A stretch of 64,000 nt of DNA from Chamaea fasciata (lineage: Eukaryota; Chordata; Aves; Passeriformes; Sylviidae), in NCBI GenBank assembly GCA_029207755.1, contig JARCOQ010000006.1, forward strand, positions 18,884,890 to 18,948,889, written 5' to 3'. The position numbers and the translations under genes were made by a program. Positions 57,057 to 64,000 of the stretch are shown piece by piece (positions within the stretch are counted from its first letter, which is position 1; each line of letters starts with the position of its first letter). The notes under the pieces were generated by a model. It worked only from the letters and a program-made list of their open reading frames with translations. It did no database searches and had not been told where the DNA came from.

Positions 57057-60000
57057 ATGGAAACTGTGAGGTTAGACTGAGAAAACTGGCAAAGTGGGTC
57101 TTAGTCTTTCTAATAAAAATGGCTTAAGGTTATTATTTTCTCTCAGAAGAACATGTTAGAAGACAAAACAGCAGTATTCTCTGGCATTCAGCTCGTGGTT
57201 TTGATTTAGAGCCTTTGTCCATGTTGTGTGCAAATCCACTATCAGAAATATGCTCTCTCACTGCTTGAAGCACTGAAGATATTTATCTTGATTTCAGTTT
57301 TATAAGGCCTAAAGTCTTGATGGCAAGTACATAACCCTGTATGGGAGAGAATTATGTAAAAGTATAGTTGCTTCTTGTAATTTCTGAAGGGTTTGGCCAA
57401 TTTCAGCCAAATTTGTTGAAGAATGGTTTCAATAACATCATACTTTACTAGACACCTGAGAATCCTTACAAAAGATAGCATCTGCACAAAGACAGTTACT
57501 AGGCAGTGGGTATGGGCATGCCAGTACCTTATTTATATTTTCTTGTGCAGAGGAGCCATGACTTTCTTGTACATGGTAGATCAGGTAGTTCACAAATGAA
57601 CTCAGAAAAAGCATTATCCCTAATGCTCCAGTGAATAAGTCAACTAGTCATTGCCACAGGTTAGGAATAAACTTCTATTTTATTCTGTTGCTATGTCAAG
57701 TCATCTCAGATGCTCAAGGCAATATATTCCTTAGAGCTTAAATTCAGAAAGGTTAATATCAATATGATTTAGGCATCCAAACAACTTTGACAATGCGGAC
57801 ATAGATATGAGTTGCCTATTTTTGTCATCTGTTGGAACATCTGACACAGTCCACTATTAGAAACATAAAACTGAATGAAATGGGCCAGTGGTCTTGAATA
57901 CAAGGTTATTTCCTTAGTGCCTTTCTTTCTGTCATTTTAGCATGTGTGAAAATCTGACAAAACTACCAGTGGGAAAAAATTAAATAACAGAATGCCAGGA
58001 ACTTTTAAACCCATCTGTTTCTACTATAAAACTACTAATAGTGGAGAGGACCTTTAATTCTAAGCATTTATAACATTGGGAAATAGTATTTTAAAGTAAT
58101 GAACAGTTTCAAATTAGTCACCCTATGAAGAAATTTTTTGAGAACAGGAATAAGCATTCTTGCCTCTCTGAATTTCCCTTTTATCTTACATTACTGTCCT
58201 TAGTTATCTTTACATGGTATTTTGTTTCAATTATACATGTGTTCTACAGAAGAAAGAAGAGATAATTGTATCACTGTCTTACTAAATACTAACAATAAAA
58301 AGCAACACACCTACCACTCTCTTTGGGTCTAAAGTGATGTCCACTCCTCACATTGGCAGATTTTTGGGTCCACATCCATTACATGACCAAAAGGACTAAG
58401 CTGCTTTACTGCCCTTCCCCAGTCATGGCATTTCATCTATTCACATTGGAGCTGTTCATGTTTTTGAAGATCTCTTGTATATGTGGATCCAGATAGGAAA
58501 GAAAACCTAGTGTGTGCAACATAAGTGGTTGGTTTCAAACTTGAATAAGAATCCACTAACTCTGAAACTGGAAAAATTTCAGAGGCTTCCAAGACACTAA
58601 AAATTTGCATGCAATACCATCACACTGGTTTGAATGATAAACATGCTCAGAAAATCGTGGTTTCTTCACAAATAATCTGTGACTTCAAAACAGCCAGTAT
58701 AATTGAAAATCTTAGAATTTACACAGAATTATTCCACTACACTCATAAACTTTATCTGTAGCTCCTATCTATTTTGCAAATTGTGTTTGAAAAGATTAAG
58801 TAAATATCTATGATTCAAGTTAGCTAAACTGTCTAATACTTTATGAGAACAAATCCCAATTTATGGATTTTTCAAATTCAGAGCACGTTTTTGTTTTGGA
58901 CATCCTTTTAGCTTCTGAAATCTTCTGTATGGGTCGTGTACACAGAGGCTCTGTCATTGCACTCTGCTTTGTTTTTTTTAAGCCTCAGGTAAAACACATT
59001 TGTAATCAAAAGTGGCAGAAAGTGAATAAAGAGAGGAAGGGATTGTGTAAACAATTTTTTTTCTCTCCTTGTATTGCACTCAAGAAAGGGAATGATGCTT
59101 GGAATACAGATATAAATATTTGGATTACATCCTGGAAGAAGAAATCAAAAAGACCATCATACTAAAAAATGAAGGCCCCTTAGTCCAACTACTTCCCATT
59201 GATGGCATAAATTGGAGGGGCACATGGAAAGTAGGGAAAAGAGTGTTATTGTGAAGCAATCACCAGCTTTATGAGGTTTGGTGGGGTTTTTTTATCCCTA
59301 GAAAATGGGTCGAAATCTGCAGAGATTTTATGTAGTGTTTGGTGTTTAGCTTAAATATTTTTAATTGTATAGGCTTCCATATTAAGAAGAAGAAAAATAA
59401 GCATGGGTGCTCATCTGTTTCTGAATTATCAGCATTCATTCATTAATTGCATATCATTGAGGCCCTGCTTTAAGCAGTAAACTAAGAGCAATGCAGGATG
59501 GATTTACCATCAATTAAAAAACAGGTAGAAGGTCTGATAGGCAACCACCTCATCAGAGGAATATATGGTCAAGAAAATTTTCTTCTGGCTTGGTACATGG
59601 ACTTCAGATTCAAAATACAATGGGCAACAAAAATGAGCCCAGTAGGTTCTTTACTCTGACCTGAGCCAGACACAGACATCCAGTGGCTGTTGTGAGACCA
59701 GTGTGTTATAGCTCAGAGAAGAGAGCAGAACAGGAACAGCAGCTCAGAAATGGAGAAGTCCCTGTGGGAAGACCTGGAGGACTTCAGCAGTGTCAGGATT
59801 TTTTTCTGTCTAGGGAAAAATTTGTCCATAGAAGATTTATGTAGGTAGTTATTGGATAGCTCCAAATAACTGCCTACCTATCCAGTAGGTAGTTACTGGA
59901 TAGCTTCAAATAATAGAGCTGTGCATGCAACACAAATATTTTGTGATGCTTGTTAGAAAAAAATATCTCTCATACAGTTGTATCTCATCTGTGCTGCTTA

Positions 60001-62869
60001 CCACCCACTTCCTAATCCCACCCAGATTTATAGGTGACTAATGGGCTATTTGTCTCATCATAGGAAATGGGGACAGTCTGGTGTACAGAAAAACAAACGA
60101 AAAATTCTTCATGTGGGAATATAAGCATGGAATTGTTATGAACTAAATAGTAGTGAAAAAGCCACAATATAGAGAAATTGGCAGGTTCTGAGATTTTAAA
60201 ACACTAATAGGAAAGATATACTTCATAATCACTGCATGTAAATGTGAAATGCATCCAAAGATTTGTCTCACATGCTGATTTTTGTGTGTGACTGCACAGC
60301 ATAGCTGCTAGTCACCTGTGTTTGCATTCAGAAGATTACTATTTTTTCTATGTGACGTATGCATGCTGAAGAGAGTAAATAGTGGGAAAAAGCCACACTG
60401 ATGAAGAGAAAAAAATTAAGAAATCTGAGATAAATTTCATCATGTTATGACTTTTGATCATTCACTTTTCAGATTCTTGATGGGAATTTCTAATTCTAAT
60501 GAGTACTATAAGAGAATGTAACTTAGCATTCAATTACTTTAAAAAAAACCCAAACAAATATCTTCTGTTGAGATTAACAGTCTTATTTCATTGTGGGGGA
60601 ATTTTAGCTGAAAGTAATTGTCACATGTACAGGTTTGCATACAAGTTCCCCATCTTCAAGTTCTGAGCATAGTATCTTGGAGAAAAGGAAAGCGCAGACT
60701 GCTTCTATATCCTTACCAGCCCATCCAAACATCTCTCGTAAGACAAAATACATTGATTACTTTCTAAACTAAAGAAAAATTTTAGTATGACCTTTTACCT
60801 CTAAGACTCAGTGGAGATGCTTTGTATCCTCAATATGCCTTAGTGCTGTCTCCAATAGTTATTAAAATTTAATCAACCCCCATAGTTTATCACAATGTAA
60901 TAAAGGCGTTGCCACATACTACTTAGACATCAGTAACAGATCTGTGCATGCTCTGTCAAACCATTGCAATCAGGGGTTAAAATGCACCGACTTTAACTTT
61001 TTTATTAACTGTTTATGATGTAGAACAGCTAAGGAATAACAACTCATTAAACCACATTAATTTACATTAAGTGATGCCTGAGTCCTGGAAAAAAATCCAT
61101 TTGAATTTCTGTAGTTTACTATGTAATAAATTTGAAGGAGTCCTCAGATGATTTTGAGGAGTAGATTAAATGAGATGCAGTTGTCACTTTAATGCTTCTT
61201 GGCAATAAAATCACATCAGAACAGTATGTGATTCGATTTCTGTTTGTAAGAAGTCAAAACACTTGCAGAATAGCAAAAGAATGCTGAGTCAGGGCCAAAG
61301 CTGAAAATCACTGCTTTATCATGCTTAAGCATGAGTGTTGGCTTGGTAGGTTTGGGATCAAAATCAGCTTGATTAAATAGAAAATGTTGAAATCAAAAGT
61401 GTTGTGAAGGATTGGTTAATCACGTAGTCCAGAATTCTGATGTATCTCAAGAGAAAATGTTCTCATCTGACTTCAGGTTCTGTTAGTAGGAAACTTTGGG
61501 CCCATTTAGCTACTTTGGTTTCCAGATTTTAATGTGACCTCTTGGTAACCAAACTGTAGAGTTGAGAAAAAATGACAACTTGGTACAGAGCAAAGTCAAA
61601 TGAAGTTCAAATATTTACCATTTGCAAACAAAACATTAATGCAAATTAAATCAAGTCATTCCTACAATAAAGGCAAATTTAAAAAAAGGTTCTAATTGAT
61701 CAATTAAATAAATGTTATTATAAAAACTCATAATAAACATAAGGCATTTCCAATAAAAAGCAGCTAAATTTAAGCATTGTTTTGTTCTGTTCAAATTATT
61801 GTTTGCACAGGCATATGGCGCATCTGTTCTCCATTATCTTTATTTACCAGGAAGAGTAAATGTTTCTTTTTTCCTCCCCCTTCTTTTCAATTTGGATCAC
61901 CTTTTCCAAAGATGCTGGATGTCAAAGGGCAGTGAAGACTGCTCGGTACCTTGGCAGTACATTCACCTCCTATACTATTTATTTTCTAGCTATCACAGCA
62001 TTTGGCTAAGAGCCAATTTAGCTAGGAAAGCCAGTGTTCATGCCAGGGCTGATCTGTCAAAACAGGCATGAAGTGAGCTGATTACATAGGCCTTCTTGTG
62101 CCAACTTTGCTCCCGAAGCCAGTTCTTCACTGTCTCCTTTGGAGTGTTGAGCAAAACACTGTCTACATGAGTATGAATTCACTTAGGAAAAACCTCATAT
62201 GCCATGCACAAATCTGACATGTGGGCCCGGGGGTCAGAGGACATGTTACAAGGATTTCTGCAAGGTGTGCAACTTGTCACATGAAATAAAACTTCCTGTT
62301 CGCTAATGTCGAGCAAAGTACTCCCAGTAAACACAGGTAAAATAGCTTGGCCAGTATGAAAACTGTCTCTGCTATTAACTTCTTGTTCCTTGTATTTCAG
62401 TATCTGTTAATGAGAACGTAGAATTGTATCTGTTTGACTAGCAGTTAATAGAAGAAAATATTCAATTCTTTTGAAGTATTTTCTTTTGCCAACTTGTTGG
62501 ACTATATGAAGTCTCAAATTTAATTTTTTGGGGGGTGTTTGTTTCACATTTTCAATAGTCTTACTGAACTAATACTCAGAAGATTTTGGTGGGAGAAATA
62601 TAACGTTGCTTTAAAAAAGAGACCTAACACTTATTTTATTAATATATTCTGACTCCAGAGTTCAAAAATATCCCAATTTTAATTTGCGATGGGGGAGAAT
62701 GATGCATGAACACTTTGGAAAATTGGATTTCAACCATTAGGTAAAACTCTTACACCTATCATGCCTCAATGTTTTCCCACTGAATTTAGTCTTTCCCTCC
62801 TGGCTGTAGGTGAGGAATAAGTTGATGATCAAATACCATTAGATGGTTTCTTACATGTAGTTGTCATGG
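54540..62869. other. Noncoding AT-rich DNA, no gene seen
   Basis: Over 8 kb with no recognisable gene or transposon. Visible landmarks are an A-rich purine stretch at 56140-56350, a 28-T run at 57025-57052, and the 29-bp direct/inverted repeat at 59841-59913. The block at about 61.80-62.30 kb is less AT-rich and contains a 90-codon frame starting at 61799 that shows no motif; it could be a conserved noncoding element, which cannot be judged from one sequence. Confidence 0.5.
59841..59913. repeat. 29-bp direct repeat with inverted core
   Basis: Copies at 59841-59869 and 59885-59913, both gtaggtagtt...ggatagct..aaataa, differ at two positions. Between them aactgcctac (59868-59877) is complementary at nine of ten bases to the start of the second copy, gtaggtagtt (59885-59894), so the interval can also fold as a hairpin. 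Confidence 0.9.
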
Positions 62870-63260
62870 TGTGCTAAAATTTTAGCACTCTGGCTCTCAT
62901 TAACAAAAGAGAGTAGTATCTCTGGACTACTGCAGGTAAAGAGCTGTTTGTTTAGAGCTGCTGCCTTAAATTAAGCTCTCTCCAGACACCCCCATCTAGG
63001 CTGCTTGCAAAGGTAGCCCAGCAAAACCTCAGGGCTGATTGGCTTCACCAGGGTGGATGGCCTGCAGGTATTCTATCAGGAACCCAACCCAGGCTCCTAA
63101 AGGGCACAGAAACAGCTTCCCAGTCATTTTTCTGCCATGACTGAACCCATTTTGCCTCTCGCAGAATGGAGTCCTATTTTGGTTGATTTTAGGCTTGTGG
63201 AATAGGTATATCTTACAATTCAGTACTGAATAAAGGTATTGTGTCTATTACTCCAAAACT
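62870..63260 (+). mobile_element. Possible old LTR
   Basis: A less AT-rich block starting tgtgctaaaattttagcact, with a TATA-like aggtatatct near 63206 and AATAAA at 63229-63234, in the order expected of an LTR. It has no clear CA end and no target duplication that I can find, and I do not recognise the family. It could equally be unique sequence with chance signals. Confidence 0.35.
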
Positions 63261-63379
63261 GAAGATTCTGCCTTTTTTTTTTTTTTTTAACTTCCAGAAC
63301 ACTCTGACCAGCATGTCAGTAAAATACAGCTAAAATCTGGATAACATGTATTTTCTCTTTCAGTGTACTTCTAAAAAAT

Positions 63380-63735
63380 CAAGTGGTAGTGGTGTTTATT
63401 TCAAGGAGCAATTGGAGTATTCACAAGTGAAAGTGAAAGCCAAGGGTGACTGAAAGGCAGGGGGACAGTCCCAGCCATGAACAGCAGAGTAGGTCTGGTG
63501 GCTGTACTCTGTGTCAGCCAAAAGTCCACTGATTACCAAACGGGTCAGTAGTGCTGAGTCAGAGTCAAATCGAGACAAGTTTGGACACAGCATATTTACA
63601 ATGCAGTTCAACAAGGGCCATGGAGCAGAACCTGAGCTCAAATGCTACTATGGGCCCAAAGGGAAGAGGGTGTGTGGATGGGAGACAGAAAGGAGACTGA
63701 GGAAGATGATACTGGTGCAGTCAGGAGCCTAATCT
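63380..63735 (-). other. GC-richer block with minus-strand poly(A) signal
   Basis: Noticeably less AT-rich than its surroundings. Minus-strand aataaa at about 63396-63401 (plus tttatt) would suit a minus-strand LTR or retrocopy end. Open frames of 81 (minus) and 73 (plus) codons overlap here without known motifs. Identity unknown. Confidence 0.3.
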
Positions 63736-64000
63736 TTCCCTTCTGTAGAGCTCTATAGTTCTTGCATCAGGGTGTCACTCTTACCCCTGTTCAATAGGTA
63801 AAGTCAACAGCAAGCTTTGTCCTCTCAAATATAGTTTTAAGCAAATCTCATTCACACAGAAATCTTTGGGGACATTCTAGTTCTTCACAGTATCTGTTGT
63901 AATGTCTAACCCGACCTGATCTCATTTTTGGATTTAGTTTTTGACAGTGCATTTCAGAGGAGTATAAAACACATCGATCTTTTAGTTTTAGTATTTCAAT

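Overview
The window looks like avian, most likely songbird (passerine), nuclear DNA. It is AT-rich and gene-poor, its only recognisable LINEs are CR1, its LTRs match families I recognise from songbird genomes, and a betaretrovirus/ERVK-like provirus uses a tRNA-Trp primer site as avian retroviruses do. I see no host exon, tRNA, rRNA or other RNA gene that I can support. Almost all open frames are short and random, or fall in microsatellites or transposons. Family names come from recognition, not from a database search.

Layout. 1-4.47 kb: unique-looking AT-rich DNA. 4.47-5.52 kb: two unrelated solo LTRs almost touching, in opposite orientation. 5.5-11.2 kb: noncoding, with a poly(T) run and an (ACA)n(AAT)n array. 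11.19-11.73 kb: minus-strand solo LTR. 11.7-22 kb: noncoding, with a three-armed repeat at 15.88 kb and (TAA)n at 19.8 kb. 22.0-23.5 kb: two CR1 3' ends, tail to tail. 29.09-29.67 kb: solo LTR of family A with a perfect 5-bp target duplication. 34.28-34.57 kb: 295-bp solo LTR with a perfect 6-bp duplication. 37.8-38.5 kb: old CR1 fragment and a 184-bp CCTT/CCCT microsatellite. 39.2-39.8 kb: second family A LTR.

42.2-54.5 kb is a transposon cluster: a family B LTR, a family A LTR carrying a second LTR nested inside it, and then the main structure. A CR1 reverse-transcriptase reading frame is cut by a family C (ERVL-type) LTR, which in turn contains a gag-pro-pol fragment of an ERVK-like provirus; the CR1 resumes exactly in codon phase on the far side, followed directly by a second family B LTR. 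The provirus keeps a tandem array of primer-site-like units, a CpG-rich gag block, one CCHC zinc knuckle, a correctly phased GGGAAAC -1 frameshift heptamer between gag and pro, and remnants of reverse transcriptase and RNase H. The polymerase core, integrase, env and most or all of the 3' LTR are missing. 54.5-64 kb is again mostly unique noncoding DNA, with one possible old LTR near 62.9-63.3 kb.

Nothing here works as a cellular pathway. The biology is the layered history of retroelement insertion, and the best candidates for something undescribed are the chimeric/nested ERV at 48.4-52.9 kb, its repeated primer-site array and its preserved frameshift signal.
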